Shown: one piece after another, positions 1 to 8,154 of the stretch
Layout of the letters: the number at the start of each line of letters is the position of its first letter
Position numbering within the stretch: the stretch's first letter is position 1
From: Flagellimonas eckloniae
GTDB lineage: Bacteria; Bacteroidota; Bacteroidia; Flavobacteriales; Flavobacteriaceae
Assembly: GCF_001413955.1 (NCBI RefSeq)
Contig: NZ_LCTZ01000002.1
Location: 3,086,501-3,150,500 of the forward strand
Length of the DNA: 64,000 nucleotides
Direction: 5' to 3'
Notes under the pieces: model-generated
Seen by the model: the letters and a program-made list of their open reading frames with translations, nothing else
Databases searched by the model: none
Told to the model about the DNA's origin: nothing
Position numbers and translations under genes: made by a program

Positions 1-339
1 AAAAGCGGTCGTTGTTGGAAAGACACGAAAATTGCTATAGTTCAACAAATCAATATTAAAAGGATCTGATGTAACATTATCCTCGGTCATTATTGTAAGT
101 TTCCACCATTCATTTACCGCGAACAAGTTTTCTGCAGTTGTCGCATATAAACTTTGCATAGAGGAATAGGATGCAAGGGTAGCTCCCTTAAAATCATTTT
201 CCGTGTTAAAAAAGTTTTCTTCAATTACGGCATCCAGTGGCTGTAAATCCAAGTCGTTACACTCCGTAAAAAGAAGCAGTGTAAACAGGGACAAGCCATA
301 AACCCTAAACCGCCCTGAAATAAAATTTATAATTTTCAT
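1..339 (-). CDS. SusD/RagB-like outer-membrane lipoprotein, N-terminal part only
   Basis: The minus-strand frame opens with an ATG at 339 and stays open to the window edge, giving 113 N-terminal residues. A basic start and hydrophobic stretch lead to a lipobox-like cysteine (residues LLLFTEC), followed by DLDLQPLDAVIEE and NFFNTENDF, which match the usual start of SusD/RagB proteins. SusD proteins sit on the cell surface and form a lid over the SusC channel to capture glycans. The gene begins 21 bases after the SusC-like stop, the normal susC-susD order. The C-terminal part lies outside the window, so substrate specificity cannot be judged. Confidence 0.85.
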   Translation of the reverse strand, partial: MKIINFISGRFRVYGLSLFTLLLFTECNDLDLQPLDAVIEENFFNTENDFKGATLASYSSMQSLYATTAENLFAVNEWWKLTIMTEDNVTSDPFNIDLLNYSNFRVFPTTTAF

Positions 340-360
340 ATTACTATTTTTTTGAGTTAG

Positions 361-3300
361 TTAAAAAGTTATCCTTGCGCCTAATTGAACTGTTGTTGGA
401 GCAGGAGGTGCATATCCATCATCAATACCGGTAGACAATGTATTTTCTCCTTTTTGAAAGCTGAATGCTCTGGTAACCTCAGGATCTAGACCTGAATACT
501 TAGTGAATACTGCAATATTTTGCGCTCCTAGATATAGTCTAGCATTGGAAATAAATCCATTGGATATTTTGGTAAGCCATTCGCTATCAAAGTTATACCC
601 TATTTGTATATTTTTTAGACGAGTATAAGCCCCACTTTCTACCCAACGATCTGAAAAACGGGCATTGTTATTGGCATTTGAAGGATCTAACCTTGGGAAG
701 GAGTTGCTTGTGCCTTCCCCAGTCCATCTATTTAAAATACTAGTAGTAGCATTTCCTTGACCTAACATAGTCTCAAAATTTTGTCTAGTTTGATTATAGA
801 TTTCATTTCCGCCAACACCTTGGAAGAATATTGATGCATCAAAGTTCTTATATCCAGCAGTTAGAGTTAACCCATAATAGTATGTTGGTATTGGACTGCC
901 AATTTTTGTTCTATCTTCAGGAGTAATTTCCCCATCCCCATTTACATCTACAAAACGAACATCCCCTGCACCAGTGGTTCCAAAGGCCTGCTCGTCTGGT
1001 AATGCTGCTGCTGCTTCCGCATCAGTCTGGTAGAGGCCATCGGTTTGATAACCAAAGAAATGTCCAATAGGCTCACCTACAATGGTTCTACTTACATTAC
1101 TTCCGAAAGCACCTGCTAGGATAATATTGTCGTCCAAATCAAGAACTTCATTTTTAAGTGTTGATAGGTTTGCTGAAATCCCATATTTGAAATCTTCACC
1201 AATAGAATTTGAATAGTTTGCTGAGAACTCCAATCCAGTATTTAATACTTGTCCAAGGTTAACATCGGTGGGTAAAGCAAAACCAGTAACAGTTGGGAAT
1301 GTTACTCCCACTAAAATATCTTTGGTAACCTTTCTGTAATAGTCAATACTCAAATCTAAACTATTATTAAGAACGGTCATATCAATACCAATGTTCGTTT
1401 GATTACTCTTTTCCCATTTCAAATCTTCATTTGCAAAAACAATTGAAGTAGGTGCAATAGTTACCGTTTGGTCATCACCTATAACATATGCAGGCGTAAA
1501 GATGAGTTGGCTTAAATAAGCAAAATTAGCACCTGTAAATTGATTTCCCGCTTGACCCCATGAGGCTCTGACCTTTAAATTGTCAAGCCATTCGGAATCA
1601 TTTAAAAATGATTCTTCACTAGCTCTCCAACCTAGCGCAAAAGATGGAAAATAATCTGCTCTATTATCTTGTGAGAATCTAGAGGTTTCATCTCGCCTTA
1701 AGTTAACCGTCAATAAATATTTACTGTCATAGTTGTAATTTATTCTCCCTAAATAACCCCGTATTGCCCATTGATCTCCCTCTTCATTGACAGAAGAAGT
1801 TTCACCGGTATTAACGAATAGAACAGAAGAATTTAACAAGTTACCTGCCTGTCCTCTGACTTTGGTAAAAGTAAAATCAGTTTCTTCATGTCCTACCAAG
1901 AATGAAAATGTATGCTTTCCAAAACTAGTATCATAGGTTAAGATATTAGAAATGTTAACCGTTTTTTCTATTGGCCTCTCTTTTACCAATAAACTAGAAA
2001 AGGTAGCGTTGTCATTCCCAACCCCAAAATTATACAAGTCTTGATACCATTGTCCTTCTCCTACTTGGTAGTCAAGACCAGCTGTGAATCTATACTTCAA
2101 TCCTTTAATTATTTCCAGTTCTCCATAGATACTTCCCAATATTCTGCTGGTTTTAACCCTTGTCTCATTGGCTTGAAGATCATTCAATGCCACAATTTGG
2201 TTAGATGCATCTGTAAAAAGAAGTCCACTGGCTGTAGTATCGTCAATCACGGAATAGCCAAGAGGGCCGTTTGGATCAAAGATTGGAATAAAGGGTGCAT
2301 TCCGAGCAGCTGTAAATGCGGCTTGCGCACCAGGTTCTGATTGCACCAATCTATCAGCCAAACCAATGGTCAATGACTCTCCAAACTTTAAACGCTTCCC
2401 AACTTTAATATCAGAGTTGGCTGAGAACGTATATCTTTCAAAATTTTGAGCCAATTGAATACCTTTTTGATCAATATATCCTGCCGAAACACTATAATTT
2501 GCATTTTCTGTACCACCACTAACAGAGATGTTATGGTTTTGAGTAATTCCAGTTCTAAAAACAGCATCTTGCCAGTCATAGGTTGGATTCCCACTATATT
2601 GACTTAAATCAGTACCCAAGAGCCCTTGGTATTCTATGTATTGTTCTGTGTTAAGAACATCAAAGTCACCTCTTCTTTCTGCAATTGTGGTATAAACATC
2701 ATATGTAACCTTTGTCTCACCTGCTTTACCTCTTTTAGTTGTTATAATAACAACTCCGTTGGCTGCTCTGGCTCCATAAATTGCAGCGGCAGATGCATCT
2801 TTTAAAACATTTATGGATTCAATGTCATTCGGGTTTAACGTAGCTAAAGGGTTACTTTCTGTGTTAGACCCCGTATTTACCGTTTGATTTGTAGTTTGAA
2901 CTAAAGGAATACCATCAACAACAAATAAAGGCTGATTGTTTCCTGTAGTCCCCACACCACGTATCCTTACATTAATAGGAGCAGCTGCGTCACCGCCTCT
3001 ATTCGCAATGAATACACCAGCAACTTGCCCACCTAGTGCTTGATCCAGAGAAGTAGTTGGGTTTCTTGTTATTTCTTCTGAAGATAAAGTTTCAACGGCA
3101 CCGGTTAAATCTTTTTTGCTTTGGGTTCCGTAACCTACTACTACAACTTCATCCAGGCTTTCGGCGCTTTCAACCATCACTACGTTAACAACAGTGCGCC
3201 CATCAATAGATGCTTCCTGAGTTTCAAAACCGAGGTATGAAAATATCAAAACAGTATCTGAATCATTTATATTGATTGAGTAGTTTCCGTCAAAATTGGT

Positions 3301-3456
3301 GGAGACACCATTGGATGTGCCCTTAACTACTACATTGACCCCTGGTAGTGGTTCGCCGTCAATAGTGACGGTACCGGTTACGGTCTTTTGCTGGGCATAT
3401 CCTGCGACCATAAAAATTAGCGCAATGAATGCCGTGAGTAATTTTTTGTTTGTCAT
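361..3456 (-). CDS. SusC/RagA-family TonB-dependent outer-membrane receptor
   Basis: The 1031-residue protein has a Sec signal peptide (about residues 1-22). A carboxypeptidase-regulatory-like domain follows (about 24-107; GTVTIDGEPLPGVNVVVKG and the FDGNYSI strand), then the conserved VVVGYGTQ segment and plug domain (about 108-235), and a 22-strand-type barrel ending in a terminal phenylalanine (QLGARITF). These are the hallmarks of SusC-like receptors, which import oligosaccharides with TonB energy together with the SusD lipoprotein encoded next. It diverges from the sugar-catabolic operon at 4015 onward, which suggests one glycan-responsive locus. The ATG at 3456 precedes the signal peptide directly. 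The imported substrate is unknown. Confidence 0.95.
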   Translation of the reverse strand: MTNKKLLTAFIALIFMVAGYAQQKTVTGTVTIDGEPLPGVNVVVKGTSNGVSTNFDGNYSININDSDTVLIFSYLGFETQEASIDGRTVVNVVMVESAESLDEVVVVGYGTQSKKDLTGAVETLSSEEITRNPTTSLDQALGGQVAGVFIANRGGDAAAPINVRIRGVGTTGNNQPLFVVDGIPLVQTTNQTVNTGSNTESNPLATLNPNDIESINVLKDASAAAIYGARAANGVVIITTKRGKAGETKVTYDVYTTIAERRGDFDVLNTEQYIEYQGLLGTDLSQYSGNPTYDWQDAVFRTGITQNHNISVSGGTENANYSVSAGYIDQKGIQLAQNFERYTFSANSDIKVGKRLKFGESLTIGLADRLVQSEPGAQAAFTAARNAPFIPIFDPNGPLGYSVIDDTTASGLLFTDASNQIVALNDLQANETRVKTSRILGSIYGELEIIKGLKYRFTAGLDYQVGEGQWYQDLYNFGVGNDNATFSSLLVKERPIEKTVNISNILTYDTSFGKHTFSFLVGHEETDFTFTKVRGQAGNLLNSSVLFVNTGETSSVNEEGDQWAIRGYLGRINYNYDSKYLLTVNLRRDETSRFSQDNRADYFPSFALGWRASEESFLNDSEWLDNLKVRASWGQAGNQFTGANFAYLSQLIFTPAYVIGDDQTVTIAPTSIVFANEDLKWEKSNQTNIGIDMTVLNNSLDLSIDYYRKVTKDILVGVTFPTVTGFALPTDVNLGQVLNTGLEFSANYSNSIGEDFKYGISANLSTLKNEVLDLDDNIILAGAFGSNVSRTIVGEPIGHFFGYQTDGLYQTDAEAAAALPDEQAFGTTGAGDVRFVDVNGDGEITPEDRTKIGSPIPTYYYGLTLTAGYKNFDASIFFQGVGGNEIYNQTRQNFETMLGQGNATTSILNRWTGEGTSNSFPRLDPSNANNNARFSDRWVESGAYTRLKNIQIGYNFDSEWLTKISNGFISNARLYLGAQNIAVFTKYSGLDPEVTRAFSFQKGENTLSTGIDDGYAPPAPTTVQLGARITF

Positions 3457-3519
3457 ACTAGAGATTAGTTAGTTAAAAAAAAGTAATTAAAAGATATTTG
3501 TTTTATAATTTTATGTTAA

Positions 3520-3551
3520 CAAAACTATATAATATTTTTTTCTTTCACAAA
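3520..3551 (-). promoter_or_regulatory. Promoter of the SusC/SusD operon
   Basis: Read on the minus strand, TTTG (3551-3548) is followed after 20 bases by TAGTTTTG (3527-3520), an exact TAnnTTTG match to the Bacteroidota sigma-ABfr consensus. Transcription would start near 3513, giving a leader of about 57 bases before the ATG at 3456. Confidence 0.7.
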
Positions 3552-3603
3552 CTTATTTTTCAATTTTATAATGAAAAATTTATTTCACAAACTATTTTAT
3601 CCT
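3543..3603. repeat. Direct repeat of TTTCACAAACT, possible operator
   Basis: The 11-base word TTTCACAAACT occurs at 3543-3553 and again at 3593-3603, exactly 50 bases apart. The first copy overlaps the -33 element of the SusC promoter. The position suggests a regulator binding site, but this is inference, because AT-rich DNA can produce such repeats by chance. Confidence 0.4.
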
Positions 3604-3890
3604 TTCAATTTGTTGTAAGTGTGGAAAGGTTTCTTCAAAATTTTACTGAAATTAATTTAAGCCTGTAGGATTATTTTTTAAGTAAAGTATTGTTAAAATG
3701 CTTTGTGCTAGTGTTTTATAAAACAGCAAATAGCTCTTGGATGAGCTTGCCATTACTATCCATACAGTCCTTTTATTCCAGTTATATGCATGGATTATGA
3801 AGCAAATGTTTATTGCGTAATTAAAATTATTTTATGTAATCTTTAGAATAATGAAACAATAAGAAAGATAAATTATTATTAAAGAAAGGT

Positions 3891-3920
3891 TTTGTAAGAT
3901 ATATATTATTCTTAGTTTTG
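3891..3920 (+). promoter_or_regulatory. Promoter of the catabolic operon
   Basis: TTTG (3891-3894), 18 bases, then TAGTTTTG (3913-3920) matches the TTTG/TAnnTTTG consensus. Predicted transcription starts near 3926, about 90 bases upstream of the ATG at 4015. The gene-to-gene spacing downstream is so tight that this may drive the whole run to the symporter gene. Confidence 0.65.
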
Positions 3921-4014
3921 TAAAACTTTTATATTAATAGTATTGTAAGCCAACATTCGGAATTCTTTGTTTAGTTTATTTCCGTTGAACTTTTGGTCAA
4001 TTAATGTTAAAACA

Positions 4015-5304
4015 ATGAATACAGATTTAAGATCTGCGGCAAAAGCAGAAAACATATCCTTATTGGATTATATATTGAGGGAAAACAAAAAACTTGCAAA
4101 AGAGACCAATATAAATAGGACAATTTTTGCAGCTTGCCCAAATTCAATTGCGGTAATGAAAGCTTCTTTGAATTCAGCTAAAAGATGCAATGCCCCAATA
4201 AAATTTGCAACCACACTTAATCAAGTAGATTTGGATGGTGGCTATACGGGTTTTACCCCCAGACAATTTGTAAATAAGATTAGACAGTATGCCAAATCCA
4301 TCAATTTAAAAACGCCTGTTATTATTGCCATTGACCATGGTGGACCTTGGCTTAAAGACCGTCACAGAAAGGAGGGTCTCAATTATGAACAGACCATGAC
4401 AGAAGTTAAGGCTACTTTTGAAGCGGCAATCGAAGCTGGATATGATTTAATCCATGTTGATCCCACTATAGATACTACATTACCAAAAGGTGAGATTATT
4501 GCTATTGAAACAGTAGCGGCAAGAACGGTAGAGCTTATCACTCATTGTGAAACATATAGAACAAGAAATGATTTCCCTAAGATAGCATATGAAGTAGGTA
4601 CTGAAGAAGTGCATGGTGGTCTGGTAGACCTCACTGTTTTCACTAAATTCTTTGAACTTTTAAAGACAGGTCTACAGAGAGAGGGCCTTACAGATGTATG
4701 GCCATGCTTTGTAGTTGGAAAAGTAGGAACAGATCTGCATACCACAGAATTTGACCCCGAAGTCGCAAAAACTATTGTCGGTATCGCGGCAGAATATGGA
4801 AGTGTTATAAAAGGACATTATTCAGATAACGTTACCAATCCAGAAGCGTATCCTAAATCTGGAATGGGAGGTGCAAATGTTGGCCCGGAATTTACTGAAC
4901 GCGAGTATGAAGGTCTTATGGAATTGGAAGAGATTGAAAAGCAGTTGCATAATGAAAACAAAGTTGCAAAGCTTTCTAACATTAAAAAGTCACTTTGGAA
5001 TGCGGTTATAGATTCTGGAAGATGGAGGAAATGGTTGAGCGAAGGTGAAAATTCAGATGATTTTTATAAAAACTCTTTTGAAAGACAAGAGTGGTTGATT
5101 AAGACAGGATGCCGGTATATTTGGCAAAATCATGAGGTGGTCGCATGCAGGGTGGAACTCTATGAAAATCTAGAAAATAATGGTGTAAAAGCAGAGCAGA
5201 TTCTTTTGGCGCATATCGAAAGGGCAATGGATAAATATTTTTATAAGTTCAATTTGATCAATTTAAATGATATTTTACAAGAAAGAACTTTAGAAGTGGT
5301 TTGA
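4015..5304 (+). CDS. GatZ/KbaZ-like D-tagatose-bisphosphate aldolase non-catalytic subunit family protein
   Basis: I place the start at the ATG at 4015 (429 residues) rather than the TTG 16 codons upstream, because the family's LLDYILRENKK segment follows soon after. Recognisable family features are the QVDLDGGYTGFTP stretch, the IAIDHGGPW motif, HVDPTID, and GTEEVHGGLVD. In Escherichia coli GatZ/KbaZ stabilise and activate the class II aldolase GatY/KbaY, which splits tagatose 1,6-bisphosphate. A class II aldolase lies two genes downstream and a PfkB kinase follows after 9 bases, which supports that pairing. The length fits GatZ (about 420). Whether the true substrate is tagatose bisphosphate is inferred. 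Confidence 0.8.
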   Translation: MNTDLRSAAKAENISLLDYILRENKKLAKETNINRTIFAACPNSIAVMKASLNSAKRCNAPIKFATTLNQVDLDGGYTGFTPRQFVNKIRQYAKSINLKTPVIIAIDHGGPWLKDRHRKEGLNYEQTMTEVKATFEAAIEAGYDLIHVDPTIDTTLPKGEIIAIETVAARTVELITHCETYRTRNDFPKIAYEVGTEEVHGGLVDLTVFTKFFELLKTGLQREGLTDVWPCFVVGKVGTDLHTTEFDPEVAKTIVGIAAEYGSVIKGHYSDNVTNPEAYPKSGMGGANVGPEFTEREYEGLMELEEIEKQLHNENKVAKLSNIKKSLWNAVIDSGRWRKWLSEGENSDDFYKNSFERQEWLIKTGCRYIWQNHEVVACRVELYENLENNGVKAEQILLAHIERAMDKYFYKFNLINLNDILQERTLEVV

Positions 5305-5313
5305 TTTTTATTT

Positions 5314-6267
5314 ATGAAGAACTATGATGTTTTAGTGGTTGGAGAGCTTAATGTTGATATTATCCTTGACAAGATTCAGGGTTTTCCAGAAATAGGGAAA
5401 GAAATTTTGTCAAAACATCTCAATATAACACTGGGAAGCAGTTCAGCCATATTTGCAAGTAACCTAAGTTCTTTAGGTACAAGCGTAGCTTTTTTGGGCA
5501 AAATTGGAAATGATACATTTTCAACCTTGATCAAAGAATCCCTTGGGCGTAAAAAAGTAAACACTGATTTTGTTATCAGTTCAGAAGAGTACCAAACAGG
5601 TTTGACAATGGTCATGAACTATGACATGGATAGGGCAAATGTTACATTTCCTGGGGCCATGGAACATCTTTACGAAGAAGAGGTCACCAATGATATCTTG
5701 AAAACCGCAACACATTTACACCTAAGCTCCATTTTTTTACAGACCGGAATTTTAAAGAATGTCGTCAAACTTTTCAAGAGGGCAAAAAAATTAGGCCTTA
5801 CAACCTCAATGGACCCTCAATGGGATCCCTCGGAGTTATGGGATATAAATCTAGAAGAGCTTTTACCACATATTGACGTTTTTCTGCCCAACGCTGAAGA
5901 ATTCAAACTAATTACAGGTTGTGAAACCATAGCTTCAGGTATCGAAAAAGTGAAATCTTTTTCAAACATCATTGTTATTAAAGATGGAGCAAAAGGTGCC
6001 CATCTTTGGAATCCCAATAGTGAAGAACAATTCATAACCATGCCAGCTTTCTTGAATAAAGACGTAGCGGATTGTATTGGTGCAGGTGACAGTTTCGATG
6101 CAGGTTTTATTTCCTCTTTTTTAGAAGGTAAGGATTTAAAACAATGCTTGGAAATAGGCAATATTACAGGCGCCATCAATACAACTGCATCTGGAGGCAC
6201 TTCTGCTTTTGAAGATATTGAAGCCATAAAAAAAACAGCTAAGACAAAGTTTTCTTATAACCTATGA
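5314..6267 (+). CDS. PfkB-family sugar or sugar-phosphate kinase
   Basis: The 317-residue protein has the ribokinase fold signatures: N-terminal VVGELNVDIIL, a glycine-rich GSSSAIFASNLSSLG segment, and the C-terminal GAGDSFDAGF motif with the probable catalytic base Asp259. It lies between the GatZ-like and aldolase genes and overlaps the aldolase start by four bases (ATGA), so translation is probably coupled. In that setting the natural guess is a tagatose-6-phosphate or ketohexose kinase making the bisphosphate for the aldolase. PfkB specificity cannot be read from sequence, so 2-keto-3-deoxy sugar or fructose kinase activity remains possible. Confidence 0.85.
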   Translation: MKNYDVLVVGELNVDIILDKIQGFPEIGKEILSKHLNITLGSSSAIFASNLSSLGTSVAFLGKIGNDTFSTLIKESLGRKKVNTDFVISSEEYQTGLTMVMNYDMDRANVTFPGAMEHLYEEEVTNDILKTATHLHLSSIFLQTGILKNVVKLFKRAKKLGLTTSMDPQWDPSELWDINLEELLPHIDVFLPNAEEFKLITGCETIASGIEKVKSFSNIIVIKDGAKGAHLWNPNSEEQFITMPAFLNKDVADCIGAGDSFDAGFISSFLEGKDLKQCLEIGNITGAINTTASGGTSAFEDIEAIKKTAKTKFSYNL

Positions 6268-7082
6268 GATTAAAACAAAAACTAACCTATAACAAAGAGA
6301 ACGGCAAAGCATTACTTGCTACTAATTTTTACAATTTTGAGACGCTATCGGCGGTGCTCACAGCGGCTAAGCAATCTGAATCTGAAATTATTTTGCAACT
6401 ATCGGAGAGCTCCATAAAATATATGGGGTTAAAGGTGGCCAAATCATTGGCCAAGGCTGCAATTGAACAATTTGGGGTCAAAGCTTGGCTACATCTTGAT
6501 CATGGACAGGACGTGACCTTGGTCAAACAATGTATAGATGTCGGATTTGATTCCGTAATGATAGATGCCAGCGAAAAACCGTTTGGGGAAAATGTAAAGA
6601 TTTCGCATGATATCGTGAAATATGCTGAAAGCTTTGACATTAACGTTGAAGCAGAGTTGGGATATATTTCAAAATTGGGTCAGGATCAAAAAATGATTTA
6701 TACCCAACCCGATGAAGCCAAAGAATTTGTTGAATCCACGGGTGTAAATGCACTTGCCATTGCTGTTGGTTCAGCACATGGTTTTTATAAAGAGGCACCC
6801 AAATTACAAATAGATTTAATAGAGCAGATAAATAAAGTAACGCCGGCAGCCCTAGTATTGCATGGGAGCTCTGGAATACCTGATGAACAATTGCAAGCTG
6901 CCATTCAACAAGGTATTACCAAGATCAACCTAGCTACAGAGATTAAAAATATCTTCATGAAAAGCTTGCAGCATGAATTTAAGAACACGGACAACATTGA
7001 TTTGCGCGAAGTTTTCCCAAAAGCAACAGCTCAGGCAATAGATTTGGTATCTGCCAAATTACGGGTAATCAATTTTAATTAA
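6264..7082 (+). CDS. Class II ketose-bisphosphate aldolase (GatY/KbaY-like)
   Basis: The 272-residue zinc aldolase shows AWLHLDHGQD, with probable catalytic Asp79 and zinc ligand His80. The GSAHG motif (His172) and LHGSSG motif (His200) supply the other ligands, and NLATEI binds the phosphate. The short length and GatY-like layout match tagatose- or fructose-bisphosphate aldolases of about 280 residues. It would cleave a ketose bisphosphate into dihydroxyacetone phosphate and glyceraldehyde 3-phosphate in the cytoplasm. It overlaps the kinase by four bases and is followed one base later by the amidohydrolase gene. Presence of the GatZ-like partner favours tagatose over fructose bisphosphate, but this is an inference. 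Confidence 0.88.
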   Translation: MRLKQKLTYNKENGKALLATNFYNFETLSAVLTAAKQSESEIILQLSESSIKYMGLKVAKSLAKAAIEQFGVKAWLHLDHGQDVTLVKQCIDVGFDSVMIDASEKPFGENVKISHDIVKYAESFDINVEAELGYISKLGQDQKMIYTQPDEAKEFVESTGVNALAIAVGSAHGFYKEAPKLQIDLIEQINKVTPAALVLHGSSGIPDEQLQAAIQQGITKINLATEIKNIFMKSLQHEFKNTDNIDLREVFPKATAQAIDLVSAKLRVINFN

Positions 7083-7083
7083 G

Positions 7084-8154
7084 ATGTACAAAAAAGAAGT
7101 CTTCCTGTCGTTACTTCTTCTAATGGTTTCCATTGGAAATGCTCAAGAAGATACCTTACTTCTTAAAAATTACAGTCCAAGGTCTATATATAAAATACCC
7201 GTGACCAAGATTGAGAAAGCAAAATTTCCAGTGTTGGACATGCATTCCCATCCCTATGCCCAGACCGCAGATGAGATTATGGAATGGGTAAGAACAATGG
7301 ACAAATTTGGAATTGAAAAAACAACCATTTTAACCTACCAAACAGGAAAATCTTTTGATAGTATTTACAATATCTACTCTAAATACAATGGCCGTTTTGA
7401 AGTTTGGTGCGGATTTGATTTTACGGGATATAATGAAAAAGGATGGAGTAAGAAAGCTGTAAGGGAATTGGAACGTTGTTATAAATTGGGTGCCCGTGGA
7501 GTGGGAGAACTCGGGGATAAGGGAGAGGGATTGTTGTATTCCAAACCTACACCAGCCTATGGAATGCATATTGATGATGAACGGATGAAACCCCTCATAA
7601 AAAAATGTGGGAAACTGGGTATGCCAATCAACATACATGTTGCAGAACCTTATTGGATGTACGGGCCTATTGATAGACACAATGATGGACTGATGAATGC
7701 CGGAAAATGGAAAATAGATACCTTAAAAAAAGACATATTATTGCATGCAGACTTGATTAAAACTCTGGAGAATGCTGTTAAAGCAAATCCCAACACTACA
7801 TTTATAGCGTGTCATTTTGCTAATTGCAGCTACGACCTGAATATCATTGGAGCGCTTTTAAGCAAATATGATAACCTCTATGCCGATATCTCTGCCAGAT
7901 ACGGTGAGACCGCTCCAATTCCCCGTTACACAAAAACTTTTTACGAGAAAAATCAAGACAAACTAATATACGGTACCGATATGGGTTTTGATTCTAAAAT
8001 GTATAAAACCACATTTAGAATATTGGAAACCGAAGATGAGCACTTTTATGAAAAGAGTTTCTTCAACTACCATTGGCCTTTACATGGATTGGGTTTGAGT
8101 GACACTGTCTTAAAAAAACTATACTATGAAAATGCGAAGAAAATCACTAATTGA
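7084..8154 (+). CDS. Exported amidohydrolase-2 family metal-dependent hydrolase
   Basis: The 356-residue protein has a Sec signal peptide (residues 1-20, cleavage near GNA-Q). A TIM-barrel metal hydrolase of the PF04909 type follows: LDMHSHP with ligands His54 and His56, NIHVAEP, IACHFAN, and IYGTDMG with the usual late aspartate. Members include sugar lactonases, decarboxylases and hydratases. It starts one base after the aldolase stop and its end overlaps the GH36-like gene by 29 bases, so it is firmly in the operon. A periplasmic location next to a glycosidase makes a sugar lactone or ester a plausible substrate. I cannot assign the reaction. A cytosolic relative is encoded at 13469-14467. 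Confidence 0.75.
   Translation: MYKKEVFLSLLLLMVSIGNAQEDTLLLKNYSPRSIYKIPVTKIEKAKFPVLDMHSHPYAQTADEIMEWVRTMDKFGIEKTTILTYQTGKSFDSIYNIYSKYNGRFEVWCGFDFTGYNEKGWSKKAVRELERCYKLGARGVGELGDKGEGLLYSKPTPAYGMHIDDERMKPLIKKCGKLGMPINIHVAEPYWMYGPIDRHNDGLMNAGKWKIDTLKKDILLHADLIKTLENAVKANPNTTFIACHFANCSYDLNIIGALLSKYDNLYADISARYGETAPIPRYTKTFYEKNQDKLIYGTDMGFDSKMYKTTFRILETEDEHFYEKSFFNYHWPLHGLGLSDTVLKKLYYENAKKITN

Larger units (their letters stand above)
3457..4014. other. AT-rich intergenic region between the divergent SusC operon and catabolic operon
   Basis: These 558 bases separate two divergent transcription units and contain no credible ORF. I can support one Bacteroidota-type promoter on each strand (3520-3551 minus and 3891-3920 plus) and an 11-base direct repeat (3543-3553 and 3593-3603). 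The stretch between about 3604 and 3890 shows nothing else I can interpret. Its length suggests room for regulator binding. Confidence 0.6.

Noticed and set aside
103..111. Photoactive LOV domain in the PAS protein (residues 103-111 of the 35906-36427 protein)
   Set aside because: The flavin-bonding cysteine is replaced by proline, so photochemistry of the usual type is not expected. Coordinates here are residue numbers.
3967..4014. TTG start 16 codons upstream of the GatZ-like ATG
   Set aside because: The extra peptide (MFSLFPLNFWSINVKT) is unlike the family N-terminus, and the ATG at 4015 is a better start.
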